Assembly (NCBI GenBank): GCA_038240335.1
Contig: JBBSDV010000123.1
Span: 1 to 10,258 of the forward strand
Direction: 5' to 3'
Source of the DNA: JBBSDV01 sp038240335
GTDB taxonomy: Bacteria; Chloroflexota; Dehalococcoidia; DSTF01; JACRBR01
Length of the DNA stretch: 10,258 nt
The notes under the pieces were generated by a model. That model was not told where the DNA came from, did not search any database, and was given only the letters and a program-made list of their open reading frames with translations. Of the stretch, positions 1-7,139 are shown piece after piece (positions within the stretch are counted from its first letter, which is position 1; each line of letters begins with the position of its first letter). A program made the translations under genes and the position numbers.

Positions 1-381
1 CTGCGAACGGCGGAAGGCGACCTGCTGCTCGTCGATTGGGACACGGCGGGCCCGGTCAACCCCCGGCATGATCTAGCGAACCAGGCACTCGTCTGGGCTG
101 GCCTGCATCTCGGCGATCCCGATCCGTTCGTCGCCCGCGCGGTCGTCGAGGCGTACCGGCGCAACAACGGGATTGCGGGGCATTTCGGACACACTGATCT
201 CGCCGAGACGTTTCGACAGCGGCTCGCGTGGGTTCGTTTCAACGTGCGCCGCGCGCTGGGAGAGCTCCGTCGCGATGAGACCGATCGGCGTGCGGGCGAG
301 AACGTGATCCGGCGGAATGTCTCGGAACTGCCGCGCTTCGCACGCTCGATCGATCAGTGGCTTGACGTGCTGGGTGAGTAG
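1..381 (+). CDS. APH-family phosphotransferase, C-terminal fragment (5' end outside window)
   Basis: Frame 1 is open from the first base to the TAG at 379-381, giving 126 residues without a start, so the gene begins upstream of the window. The fragment starts LRTAEGDLLLVDWDTAG and continues with GPVNPRHDLA. This is the metal-binding Asp segment (the DFG equivalent) and the following loop of the aminoglycoside/choline kinase-like fold (APH, PF01636). The helical C-lobe follows, including WVRFNVRRALGE near residues 78-89. The catalytic HGD-x4-N loop would lie just upstream, so catalytic competence cannot be judged. Family members transfer phosphate from ATP to small-molecule hydroxyls (aminoglycosides, homoserine, choline, sugars and others); the substrate cannot be read from this fragment and antibiotic resistance should not be assumed. 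The gene converges on the leftward SDR gene across a repeat-bearing gap. Confidence 0.85.
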   Translation: MRTAEGDLLLVDWDTAGPVNPRHDLANQALVWAGLHLGDPDPFVARAVVEAYRRNNGIAGHFGHTDLAETFRQRLAWVRFNVRRALGELRRDETDRRAGENVIRRNVSELPRFARSIDQWLDVLGE

Positions 382-429
382 GATCTCGCTTGTGATGATG
401 ATGCGCCGCCGCGTCATTCCGTTGCCGAC

Positions 430-456
430 ATCCTTCGCTGGCGCTCAGGATGACAA
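430..456 (-). repeat. 27-nt interspersed palindromic repeat, copy 1
   Basis: On the + strand the unit begins ATCCTTCGCTGG and ends GCTCAGGATGACAA. It matches the copy at 593-619 at 26 of 27 positions, in the same orientation. The unit is an imperfect palindrome: ATCCT pairs with AGGAT around a mismatched centre, so the RNA could form a short hairpin. Read on the - strand it starts TTGTCATCCTGAGCG, a type of short dispersed intergenic repeat I have met in many bacterial genomes; that comparison is from memory. Its role is unknown. Confidence 0.75.
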
Positions 457-592
457 ACAACGGATCCGTCCTATTCGTATGAACTGCCGTTCCGAGCGTT
501 CGTCACCCCAAGCCGTGGGTCTCATTTGAAACACCGGTCTCGTCCGTGCGTGCCGTCGCCGTTGAGAAGAGCATGGGTTAGGCCGAAACAAG

Positions 593-619
593 ATCCTTCG
601 CTGACGCTCAGGATGACAA
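593..619 (-). repeat. 27-nt interspersed palindromic repeat, copy 2
   Basis: Second copy of the 430-456 repeat, in the same orientation and differing only by A instead of G in the centre (CTGACG against CTGGCG). It keeps the ATCCT/AGGAT arms. The 136 nt between the copies are unique within this window. The copies may bound one larger repeated unit or be independent insertions. Confidence 0.75.
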
Positions 620-725
620 GAGCCGGGACTTCCTTTCCATAGGAGCGCTGGGCAGAAGCGAGCCGTCGTGCTTGCCGCCTGTAATCGCCTGGCAGCCGCA
701 CGCCGCGGGCAAACCTCCGACTGAA

Positions 726-1481
726 TCAGATGTTGCTCTTGGACTGGCCGCCGTCGACGTTGATGCAGGCGCCGGTGACCCAGCTGGCGCGCGGCGAGCA
801 GAGGAACGCGACGACGTCGGCGACCTCCTCGCGCCTGCCGAAGCGGCCCATCGCGATGTTGTTCTCGACGAACGCGGCCATGGCGGCCGGATCGGCTTGC
901 ACGCGGCGATCCCACGATCCCCCGGGGAACTGGATCGAGCCGGGGGCGACCGAGTTCACGCGGATGTTGTCCTTCGCCAGCGCGAGCGCCGATTGCTTGG
1001 CGTGGCTGATCATCGCGGCTTTCATCGCGTTGTAGGGAGCGCCGCCGCCCGCCTCGCGACCAAAGATAGAGGCAATATGGACGACTGCGCCGCCGCCCTG
1101 CGCGCGCATGTGCGGGACGGCGAACCGCGTGGCGCGGACGGCGGCCTCGATGTTCGTCGCGTAGGCCTTCGTCCATCCCTCGTCGTCGTCGGGGAACGAA
1201 CCGCCGGCGTTGTTGACGAGGATGTCGATACGGCCGAACGCCGTCGCGGTCTCGCGCACCATGCGTCCTACATCTGCGAGCACCGTCACGTCGGCGACGA
1301 TCGCGGCGGTGCGCACGCCGCGATCCATCACCTCTCGCTCCGCCTTCGCAAGCGCGTCGGCGCCGCGGGCGACGAGGGCGACGTTGCAGCCCTCTGCGGC
1401 GAGCGCGAGCGCGATCGCATGACCGATGCCGCGGGAAGCACCGGTTACGAGCGCCGCCTTGCCGCGCAGTTCAAGATCCAT
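726..1481 (-). CDS. SDR-family NAD(P)-dependent oxidoreductase
   Basis: The 251-residue product has the usual length of a classical short-chain dehydrogenase/reductase, a soluble Rossmann-fold enzyme that interconverts alcohols and ketones. Visible motifs are the cofactor-binding TGASRGIG (13-20), an Arg ending strand 2 (VARG, 36-40) that favours NADP(H), DV at 64-65, NNAG (90-93), and the catalytic tetrad N110, S138, Y150, K154 (YNAMK). The C-terminus ends with INVDGGQSKSNI, typical of FabG-like SDRs. ATG at 1479-1481 places the Rossmann strand at the usual distance from the N-terminus; only a weak GGAAC lies upstream. The substrate is not readable: FabG-like 3-oxoacyl reductase and sugar or alcohol dehydrogenase are both possible. 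The gene lies 112 nt downstream of the anti-sigma gene on the same strand and may be cotranscribed. A 5-bp stem with a 4-nt loop (1538-1551) in that gap lacks a T-run and is not a convincing terminator. Confidence 0.95.
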   Translation of the reverse strand: MDLELRGKAALVTGASRGIGHAIALALAAEGCNVALVARGADALAKAEREVMDRGVRTAAIVADVTVLADVGRMVRETATAFGRIDILVNNAGGSFPDDDEGWTKAYATNIEAAVRATRFAVPHMRAQGGGAVVHIASIFGREAGGGAPYNAMKAAMISHAKQSALALAKDNIRVNSVAPGSIQFPGGSWDRRVQADPAAMAAFVENNIAMGRFGRREEVADVVAFLCSPRASWVTGACINVDGGQSKSNI

Positions 1482-1593
1482 GTGCGAAGTTCCAATTCAC
1501 AAAATGCTAACCATGGGCAATATTCTGGCCGGCGGGTCGCGGTACTCCGCGAAACAGCGGACTACTACGAACTACAGGCCACGATCGCCAACC

Positions 1594-1842
1594 TTACCCT
1601 CCCTTCCACGTGCGAAACGCAGCGACGAGCGCACCTCGAGCGGCTGGCGTGAGCGACTCCTCGCTCAACGTTCCCGCCATCCGAATCGTCTCACGAATCT
1701 GGGCAAGATATGTGTCGCAGCCGTCGCAGGCGCCGATGTGCCGCTCGAATCGCGCACGATCGGGCGCTGGGAGCGCGCCCTCGATGTAGTCGGTGACCAG
1801 CTCGACGACCTCTCTGCACGTGATGTCCACCTGGTTTGTCAC
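1594..1842 (-). CDS. Soluble zinc-finger anti-sigma factor (zf-HC2/ZAS type)
   Basis: The 82-residue protein starts at GTG. It contains C9 and the zinc motif H35-x3-C39-x2-C42 (HIGACDGC) in a helical frame (VVELVTDYIEGALP), the signature of zinc-binding anti-sigma domains (zf-HC2, PF13490). Such proteins hold an ECF sigma factor inactive by wrapping around it, and redox or metal chemistry at the Cys/His site can trigger release. No hydrophobic membrane segment or periplasmic domain follows; only about 40 residues lie after the zinc site. It should therefore sense a cytoplasmic signal or be a bare on/off lid. Its start lies 3 nt after the sigma stop, so it is almost certainly the partner of the upstream sigma factor and made in a coupled ratio with it. 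The trigger cannot be told from the sequence. Confidence 0.92.
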   Translation of the reverse strand: MTNQVDITCREVVELVTDYIEGALPAPDRARFERHIGACDGCDTYLAQIRETIRMAGTLSEESLTPAARGALVAAFRTWKGG

Positions 1843-1845
1843 GCG

Positions 1846-2520
1846 CTACCTCTGTCCATCGAAATACTGCTCCAGCGCGAGGCGCACCTTCGCCCGTGCG
1901 CGGTGCAGCAACACCCGTTGATTGGTCTCGGATAGGCCGAGCGCGTTACAAACGTCCGCGGCATCCCATCCTTCGATGTCGCGCAGGGTGATCACCTCGC
2001 GTTGATTAGCGGGAAGCGAATCCACGGCATCCTCGACGATGCGGCGCGTCTCTGAGGAGAGCAGACTCCGTTCGGGCGTCTCGGCCCAACTCTTCGGCGG
2101 TGTCGACCAGCTGCCGGCGGCGGCTCCGTCCCGCTGGAACCGCTCGGGCGGCACGCTTGCGCCACCCTGATCGTCGTCCGGCTCGAAGGCGGCGGAAAAG
2201 GGGATGGTACGGGCATCCTTGCGGGCGCGCGTCTTCGCGCAATTGACGACGATGCGAAACAGGTAGGTCTTGAGCGACGAGCGCCCTTCGAAGCGATCGA
2301 GCGCCTGAAGCAGTCCGAGCCATGCGTCCTGCACGACCTCCTCGGCGGAGGCGGCATTGTGCACGTACATGCGCGCGACGCGCAGCATCGCACCGGAGTA
2401 CATGGCGACGAGATCGGTAAACGTAGCCTCGTCGCCAGCGCGGAGCGCGACGAGGATCGCCGCGTCGTTCGGGGCGGGTTCCGTCGTCGCGTGCGCGTCT
2501 TCTTGCTTATTCGTCGTCAT
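1846..2520 (-). CDS. ECF-type RNA polymerase sigma-70 family factor
   Basis: The 224-residue protein has sigma region 2 at about residues 30-101, including the core-binding/-10 segment EEVVQDAWLG (60-69) and the TYLFRIVVN helix. Region 4 is at about 158-213, with LPANQREVITLRD and the -35-reading helix-turn-helix ending SETNQRVLLHRARAKVR. It lacks regions 1.1 and 3, which defines an extracytoplasmic-function (ECF) sigma factor that directs RNA polymerase to a small stress or envelope regulon. The 2-4 linker (102-157) is long and holds PERF (125-128) and two Trp (W138, W145); I have seen this linker style in ECF factors paired with zf-HC2 anti-sigmas, which fits here. ATG at 2518-2520 has AGGA four bases upstream. 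ECF genes are often autoregulated, but no clear self-promoter was found in the upstream gap. It is the first gene of a leftward unit with its anti-sigma. Confidence 0.95.
   Translation of the reverse strand: MTTNKQEDAHATTEPAPNDAAILVALRAGDEATFTDLVAMYSGAMLRVARMYVHNAASAEEVVQDAWLGLLQALDRFEGRSSLKTYLFRIVVNCAKTRARKDARTIPFSAAFEPDDDQGGASVPPERFQRDGAAAGSWSTPPKSWAETPERSLLSSETRRIVEDAVDSLPANQREVITLRDIEGWDAADVCNALGLSETNQRVLLHRARAKVRLALEQYFDGQR
1848..1853 (-). promoter_or_regulatory. Ribosome-binding site of the anti-sigma gene, inside the sigma coding end
   Basis: On the - strand AGAGGT spans the last sense codon (AGG) and the T of the stop codon (TAG) of the sigma gene. Five bases separate it from the GTG at 1842. 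This supports the GTG start and implies translational coupling: ribosomes finishing sigma can reinitiate on the anti-sigma. Confidence 0.75.
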
Positions 2521-3118
2521 GCGATCCTAGGTCGTGAGCGGTTGGTGCGCCGAGACAGAATACAACGCGAGCCGCGCAATCTCGCTGCTGTGCCGCACTT
2601 TTTCGCTGCGCGCGACCGTGCGTCGCAGATTTGATTGAGTGATCGTTTGTAACAGCCTTGGCTATTCGCGGGTGAGTTTGCCTGCGGGCTCCGAGCGACA
2701 CGTCGCGATCCTCATGTTTCTCGGACCATGGCTGCGGTCCTGATGCCTCTTTGCCATCGTGACGAGGATCGATCCCCGGCGTTATCCAACTTCCTCATCT
2801 CATTTCACTGTGTCCGCTCGCGCGTACCCGGATGCAGATATGAAATGAGGGAGAGTCTTCGGGACACCCTGAACCTCCAAGAGCTGCGCCGTGCCCTGCG
2901 CATTCCGATGATCTCAGCACGCGCGTTATGTAATCGTTTGGCACTTTGGCTCGTGTCGGACCGGGCTACAGCGCTACCGCGATCGACTCGTAACGATCTT
3001 CACATCTGCCCGCACTAGAATCCCATGTAGCTCGCGCTGCGACGCGTCATCCGGCGTCGGCATCGAGCGGGATGACCAGAGGTGCGAGGTTTTGCAGCAC
3101 ATCGAAGGAGACAAACGC
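2521..3118. other. Divergent intergenic region between sigma and glucose dehydrogenase genes
   Basis: These 598 nt separate two divergently transcribed units and look less GC-rich than the flanking genes. Frames up to 96 codons (for example + strand 2728-3018) have no ribosome site, domain or family resemblance and are treated as non-coding. The region must hold the control elements of both units. The only promoter-like word I can point to is TAGAAT at 3016-3021 on the + strand, a 5/6 match to a -10 box, without a good -35 at 16-18 nt. Other small symmetries are a 9-bp inverted repeat (2799-2807 with 2841-2849) and 6-bp arms at 3048-3053 and 3070-3075. Both are weak enough to be chance. Confidence 0.55.
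3104..3110 (+). promoter_or_regulatory. Strong ribosome-binding site that fixes the glucose dehydrogenase start
   Basis: GAAGGAG lies 8 nt before the ATG at 3119. It decides for that start over an upstream in-frame TTG at 3092, which would place the ribosome site inside the coding region. The conserved N-terminus MKAIAVHAGK also begins here. Confidence 0.85.
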
Positions 3119-4234
3119 ATGAAGGCGATCGCTGTGCATGCCGGCAAGGCGAACTCGATCCATCTTCGCACAGATGTGCCGGAACCGAAGGTAGCGGATG
3201 TCGCCGATGGCGCGGGCGTACTGGTGAAGGTGATTCGCGTCGGCGTCGACGGTACCGATCGCGAGATCAACGAGGCGCTGTACGGCAAGGCGCCGGACGG
3301 CGACGACTTTCTGATCACCGGGCACGAGAACTTCGGCCAAGTGCTGGAGGTTGGGCCGAACGTCCCGGCATCGATCCGACCGGGGGGATACGTCGTCGCG
3401 ACGGTGCGGCGGCCGGGGCACAGCCCGTACGACGCGATCGGCATGCAGGACATGACGACGGACGACGTCTACTACGAGCGCGGCATCAATCTTCGCCACG
3501 GCTACCTGACGGAGCGCTACGTTGACGACGCGCAATTCATCGTGCCGATCCCCGACGCGATCCGCGAGGTCGCTGTACTGCTCGAGCCGCTGACGGTATC
3601 GGAGAAGGGGATCTATCAGGCCTACGAGATCCAGCGGCGGCTGAAGATCTGGCGGCCGGAGCGGGCGGCCGTGCTCGGCGCGGGGACGATCGGGTTGCTG
3701 GCGACGCTCGCGCTGCGGCTGCGCGGCATCGAGGTGACGTGCTACTCGAAGCGCGCGGCGCCGTACCTGAACAGCGACCTCGTTGGGGAGATCGGCGCGA
3801 CGTACATGAACTCGAGCGAAACGACGCTGGCTGAGGCAGCGAAGGCGCATGGTCCGTTCGACATCATCTTCGAAGCGACGGGGTACAGTCCGCTGGTATT
3901 CGAGGCGGCGCAGGTGCTCGCCAAGAACGGCGTGCTGGTGCTCGCGAGCGTGACAGGCGGCGACAAGCAGGTCGAGGTACCGGCCGACGTGATCAACCAG
4001 GGCTTCGTTCTCGGGAACAAGGTGATGGTCGGGACGGTGAACGCGTCGCGGGACGACTTCGTGCGCGGCGTCAACGACATCATTGGCGCCGAGACGCGAT
4101 TTCCGGGCTGGCTCGGCAAGCTGCTGACGACGCCGATCCGCGGCCTGGAGAACTTCGCCGAGATGATGAAGCGCCTCGAGGAAGACCGGGAGGCGATCAA
4201 GGTGTTTGTGGAGGTCGCGGCGTCTGCGACATAG
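3119..4234 (+). CDS. Glucose 1-dehydrogenase, zinc-dependent MDR family
   Basis: The 371-residue medium-chain dehydrogenase most resembles the archaeal-type glucose 1-dehydrogenases, which oxidise beta-D-glucose to glucono-1,5-lactone with NAD(P)+ in the (semi/non-phosphorylative) Entner-Doudoroff route. It opens MKAIAVHAGK. The catalytic domain shows VGVDGTDREI (41-50), GHENFG (68-73) and the LLEPLTVSEKG segment (154-164). D44, H69/E70 and E156 correspond to the zinc ligands; Asp where many MDR enzymes have Cys is, from memory, also found in haloarchaeal glucose dehydrogenases. The Rossmann domain follows with GAGTIG (187-192), and CYSKR after strand 2 hints at NADP+ binding. The C-terminal part (QGFVLGNKVMVGTVNASRDDF) matches the family's own C-terminal domain. 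Related aldose dehydrogenases (galactose, xylose) cannot be excluded. The glucosidase starts 106 nt downstream on the same strand with no obvious terminator between, so they are probably cotranscribed and act in sequence. Confidence 0.9.
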   Translation: MKAIAVHAGKANSIHLRTDVPEPKVADVADGAGVLVKVIRVGVDGTDREINEALYGKAPDGDDFLITGHENFGQVLEVGPNVPASIRPGGYVVATVRRPGHSPYDAIGMQDMTTDDVYYERGINLRHGYLTERYVDDAQFIVPIPDAIREVAVLLEPLTVSEKGIYQAYEIQRRLKIWRPERAAVLGAGTIGLLATLALRLRGIEVTCYSKRAAPYLNSDLVGEIGATYMNSSETTLAEAAKAHGPFDIIFEATGYSPLVFEAAQVLAKNGVLVLASVTGGDKQVEVPADVINQGFVLGNKVMVGTVNASRDDFVRGVNDIIGAETRFPGWLGKLLTTPIRGLENFAEMMKRLEEDREAIKVFVEVAASAT

Positions 4235-4340
4235 GCGCTGCGGAGGCGGCCGGCTGGGGTCGCGTCTCGTGAGGACGTGGTGGGTCGGCGGCGATGGTGG
4301 ATAACGGATGTTGGACGGTCATATGAAAGCGATGGTGTAG

Positions 4341-7004
4341 GTGGCGCGGAAGCGGGCGGCACAGGTTGATTCGGAGCGGGGACGGCTGGTGGAGGAGCGT
4401 GCATCCGGGGTCGGGTGGCAGCGCTGGGGGCCGTATCTGGCCGAGCGGCAGTGGGGAACGGTGCGCGAGGATTACTCGCCGGGCGGCGATGCCTGGCAGT
4501 CGTTCCCGCACGACCAGGCGCGATCGCGGGCGTATCGTTGGGGCGAAGATGGGCTGCTCGGCATCTGCGACGAACAAGGGCGGCTGTGCTTTTCGCTGGC
4601 GCTGTGGAATGAAGCCGACGCAATCCTCAAGGAGCGGCTGTTCGGGCTGACGGGGCCGCAGGGGAACCACGGCGAGGACGTGAAGGAGTACTACTTCTTC
4701 CTCGACAGCACGCCGACGCATTCCTACATGAAGGCGCTCTACAAGTACCCGCAGCGCGCGTTTCCATACCAAGAGCTGATCGACGAGAATTGCGACCGCA
4801 ACCGCGAGCAGCGCGAGTACGAATTGCTCGACACGGGCGTCTTCGCCGACGATTGCTATTTCGATATTACGATCGAGTACGCGAAGGCAGCGGTGGACGA
4901 CATTCTGATACGGATCAGCGCGACCAATCGCGGGCCAGATGCAGCGCCGCTGCGCCTGCTGCCGACGCTGTGGTTTCGCAACACGTGGGCGTGGGGGCTG
5001 GATGATCGGAGGCCGGTGCTGCGCGAGGCGCATGGTTCCAGCGGCGCATCGCTGGTGCACGCGATGCACGCGGATCTCGGTGAGTACTGGCTCGCGTGTG
5101 ATGGCGCGCCGGAGTTGTTGTTTACCGAGAACGAATCGAACGCCGAGCGGCTCTGGGGCTCGCCGAACCGGACGCCGTATGTGAAAGACGGCATCGACGA
5201 TGCGATCGTGCACGGCGAGGCGACGGCGATCAATCCGGAAAGCACGGGGACGAAGGCAGCGGCGCACTACGCGCTGACAATCGCCGCCGGTGCGACGGAG
5301 ACGGTCACGCTGCGGCTTTCCGCGGCGCGCCACGATGCGCCGTTCACGGATTCCGGCGCGATCTTCGAGCAGCGGCGCTCGGAGGCGGATGCGTTTTACG
5401 CGCCGCTGATCGATGCGAGCGCATCGGACGACGCACGGAGCGTGCAGCGGCAGGCGTTCGCGGGGCTGATGTGGTCGAAGCAGTTCTACTACTACGACGT
5501 GGCGGAGTGGCTCGACGGCGATCCGGCGGGACCGAAGCCGCCGCGCGAGCGGCTGCACGGGCGGAACGAGACATGGCGCACCCTCAACAACGCCGACATC
5601 ATCTCGATGCCGGACACGTGGGAGTATCCGTGGTACGCGGCATGGGATCTCGCATTCCACTGCGTTCCACTGGCGTTGATCGACGCGCACTTCGCGAAGC
5701 AGCAACTGATCCTGCTCCTGCGCGAGTGGTACATGCACCCGAACGGGCAGTTGCCGGCGTACGAATGGGCCTTCAGCGATGTGAATCCGCCGGTACACGC
5801 GTGGGCAGCGTGGCGCGTGTACAAGATCGAACGTCGGATGACTGGCAAGGGCGACCGCGATTTCCTCGAGCGGGTGTTCCAGAAGCTGTTGCTCAATTTC
5901 ACGTGGTGGGTGAACCGCAAGGACTCCGAGGGCAACAACGTCTTCGAAGGCGGATTCCTGGGACTCGACAACATCGGCGTCTTCGATCGCAGCCGGCCGC
6001 TGCCGCTCGACGGCCATCTCGAGCAGGCGGACGGCACCGCGTGGATGGGGATGTACTGCCTGAACATGCTCGCGATCGCGCTCGAGCTGGCGCGCGAGAA
6101 CCGCGTGTACGAGGACGTGGCGACGAAGTTCTTTGAGCACTTCATGTACATCGCCGCCGCGCTCAACAATCTCGGCGGTGACGGCATCCCGCTCTGGAAC
6201 GAGGAGGACGGGTTTTTCTACGACGTGCTGCACATGCCCGATGGATCGTCGCGGCCGCTCAAGGTGCGCTCGCTCGTTGGGCTGATCCCATTGTTTGCGG
6301 TCGAGACGATCGACGCGCCGACGCTCGACACGCTGCCGGAATTCAAGGCGCGGCTCGAGTGGTTTCTCGAGCACCGGCCCGATCTGGCGAGCCTGACATC
6401 ACGGTGGCACGAACCGGGTATGGGCGATCAACAGCTGTTTGCGCTGGTGCGGGGGCACCGCATGAAGCAGTTGCTGAGCCGGACGCTCGACCCCGAGGAG
6501 TTCCTGAGCGAGCACGGCATCCGCGCGCTAAGCCGGTACCACCTCGAGCATCCGTATGAGCTGGCAATCGACGGCATGACGCATACGGTGCGCTACGAGC
6601 CGGCGGAATCGAGCACCGGGCTGTTCGGCGGCAACTCGAACTGGCGCGGGCCTGTGTGGTTCCCGATGAACTTCCTGCTCATCGAGTCGCTGCAGCAGTT
6701 TCACGAGTACTACGGCGATGACTTCCTCGTCGAGTCGCCGACAGGGTCGGGCGAGAAGCACACGCTGTGGGAGATCGCCGACGATCTCTCGCGCCGGCTG
6801 ACGAACATCTTCCTGCGCGATGAAGACGGTCGGCGCGCGGTGTTCGGGGACAACGAGACCTTCCAGAGAGATGAGCACTGGCGCGATCACATCCCGTTCC
6901 ACGAGTACTTCGACGGCGACACCGGCGCCGGTCTCGGGGCGAGTCACCAGACGGGGTGGACGGCGCTCGTGGCGAAGCTGCTGCAGCAGACTGCGGGACG
7001 GTGA
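4341..7004 (+). CDS. Large glucosidase, GH63-like (MGH1-type) glycoside hydrolase
   Basis: The 887-residue protein belongs to the long bacterial 'glucosidase' family related to GH63. Near the N-terminus it has WGPYLAERQWGTVREDYS (29-46) and HDQARSRAYRWGEDG, the typical opening. A beta-rich region follows to about 340, then an (alpha/alpha)6 catalytic barrel from about 350 to the end. By family analogy D436 in AWDLAFH is the candidate general acid and E855 in FHEYFDGDTGAGLGA the candidate base; ESSTGLFGGNSNWRGPVWFPMN is the other conserved active-site block. Relatives cleave alpha-glucosides and, in shorter members, glucosyl- or mannosylglycerate compatible solutes; the substrate here is not readable. 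There is no signal peptide, so it acts in the cytoplasm. The start is GTG, directly after an in-frame TAG (4338-4340), with a weak ribosome site; a later GTG at 4389 is possible. It probably forms an operon with the glucose dehydrogenase. Confidence 0.93.
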   Translation: MARKRAAQVDSERGRLVEERASGVGWQRWGPYLAERQWGTVREDYSPGGDAWQSFPHDQARSRAYRWGEDGLLGICDEQGRLCFSLALWNEADAILKERLFGLTGPQGNHGEDVKEYYFFLDSTPTHSYMKALYKYPQRAFPYQELIDENCDRNREQREYELLDTGVFADDCYFDITIEYAKAAVDDILIRISATNRGPDAAPLRLLPTLWFRNTWAWGLDDRRPVLREAHGSSGASLVHAMHADLGEYWLACDGAPELLFTENESNAERLWGSPNRTPYVKDGIDDAIVHGEATAINPESTGTKAAAHYALTIAAGATETVTLRLSAARHDAPFTDSGAIFEQRRSEADAFYAPLIDASASDDARSVQRQAFAGLMWSKQFYYYDVAEWLDGDPAGPKPPRERLHGRNETWRTLNNADIISMPDTWEYPWYAAWDLAFHCVPLALIDAHFAKQQLILLLREWYMHPNGQLPAYEWAFSDVNPPVHAWAAWRVYKIERRMTGKGDRDFLERVFQKLLLNFTWWVNRKDSEGNNVFEGGFLGLDNIGVFDRSRPLPLDGHLEQADGTAWMGMYCLNMLAIALELARENRVYEDVATKFFEHFMYIAAALNNLGGDGIPLWNEEDGFFYDVLHMPDGSSRPLKVRSLVGLIPLFAVETIDAPTLDTLPEFKARLEWFLEHRPDLASLTSRWHEPGMGDQQLFALVRGHRMKQLLSRTLDPEEFLSEHGIRALSRYHLEHPYELAIDGMTHTVRYEPAESSTGLFGGNSNWRGPVWFPMNFLLIESLQQFHEYYGDDFLVESPTGSGEKHTLWEIADDLSRRLTNIFLRDEDGRRAVFGDNETFQRDEHWRDHIPFHEYFDGDTGAGLGASHQTGWTALVAKLLQQTAGR

Positions 7005-7010
7005 GAGCGG

Positions 7011-7031
7011 TGGGACGTGGGAGGTGGGGCA
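7011..7031 (+). repeat. Short heptanucleotide run (three units)
   Basis: Three consecutive 7-nt units, TGGGACG, TGGGAGG and TGGGGCA, start 7 nt after the glucosidase stop. They are in inverted orientation to the TCCCACT-type units of the larger array at 7091-7139. GACGTGGGA at 7014-7022 is perfectly repeated in reverse at 7073-7081, so the two runs could pair across about 50 nt between the convergent genes. Confidence 0.45.
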
Positions 7032-7090
7032 GGCGGACGCTGCAACGTCGCATCGTACAGGGACCCTTCAGTTCCCACGTCTAAACTCCA

Positions 7091-7139
7091 TCCCACTTCC
7101 CGCTTCTCGCCTCTTACATCGCAGGTCTTACATCTCACC
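7091..7139. repeat. Degenerate heptanucleotide array overlapping the Nudix gene end
   Basis: Seven contiguous 7-nt units on the + strand all begin with TC: TCCCACT, TCCCGCT, TCTCGCC, TCTTACA, TCGCAGG, TCTTACA, TCTCACC. The phase is unbroken for 49 nt. The last two units run into the coding end of the leftward Nudix gene; the second TCTTACA supplies its TAA stop. It resembles the heptad array at 8523-8613 in period but not in unit sequence. Confidence 0.6.

Larger units (their letters stand above)
382..725. other. Convergent intergenic region carrying short interspersed repeats
   Basis: This stretch lies between the ends of the phosphotransferase and SDR genes. It holds two copies of a 27-nt repeat, annotated separately. 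Short frames here have no ribosome site or recognisable domain; the GAQDD-type peptides they give are just translations of the repeat. GTCATTCC at 413-420 is an imperfect inverted match to GGATGAC at 448-454, so the first copy sits in a small element of about 42 nt with imperfect inverted ends. No clear stem plus T-run terminator is seen for either gene. Confidence 0.6.

Noticed and set aside
430..619. CRISPR array
   Set aside because: There are only two repeats, 136 nt apart, with no regular spacers and no cas genes.
2799..2849. 9-bp inverted repeat CTCATTTCA / TGAAATGAG with a 33-nt spacer
   Set aside because: A match of this size is expected by chance in 10 kb, and it is not tied to a promoter or gene end.
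2728..3018. 96-codon + strand frame in the divergent spacer
   Set aside because: No ribosome site, no family resemblance and mixed composition; more likely regulatory DNA.
4308..4340. Ten-codon in-frame mini-ORF ending at the TAG next to the glucosidase GTG
   Set aside because: It has no ribosome site and the known family N-terminus starts after the TAG, so neither a leader peptide nor a nonsense mutation can be supported.
4197..6374. 725-codon open frame on the - strand
   Set aside because: It lies wholly antisense to the glucosidase, is Arg/Pro-rich and has no recognisable domain. Long antisense frames are expected in GC-rich genes.
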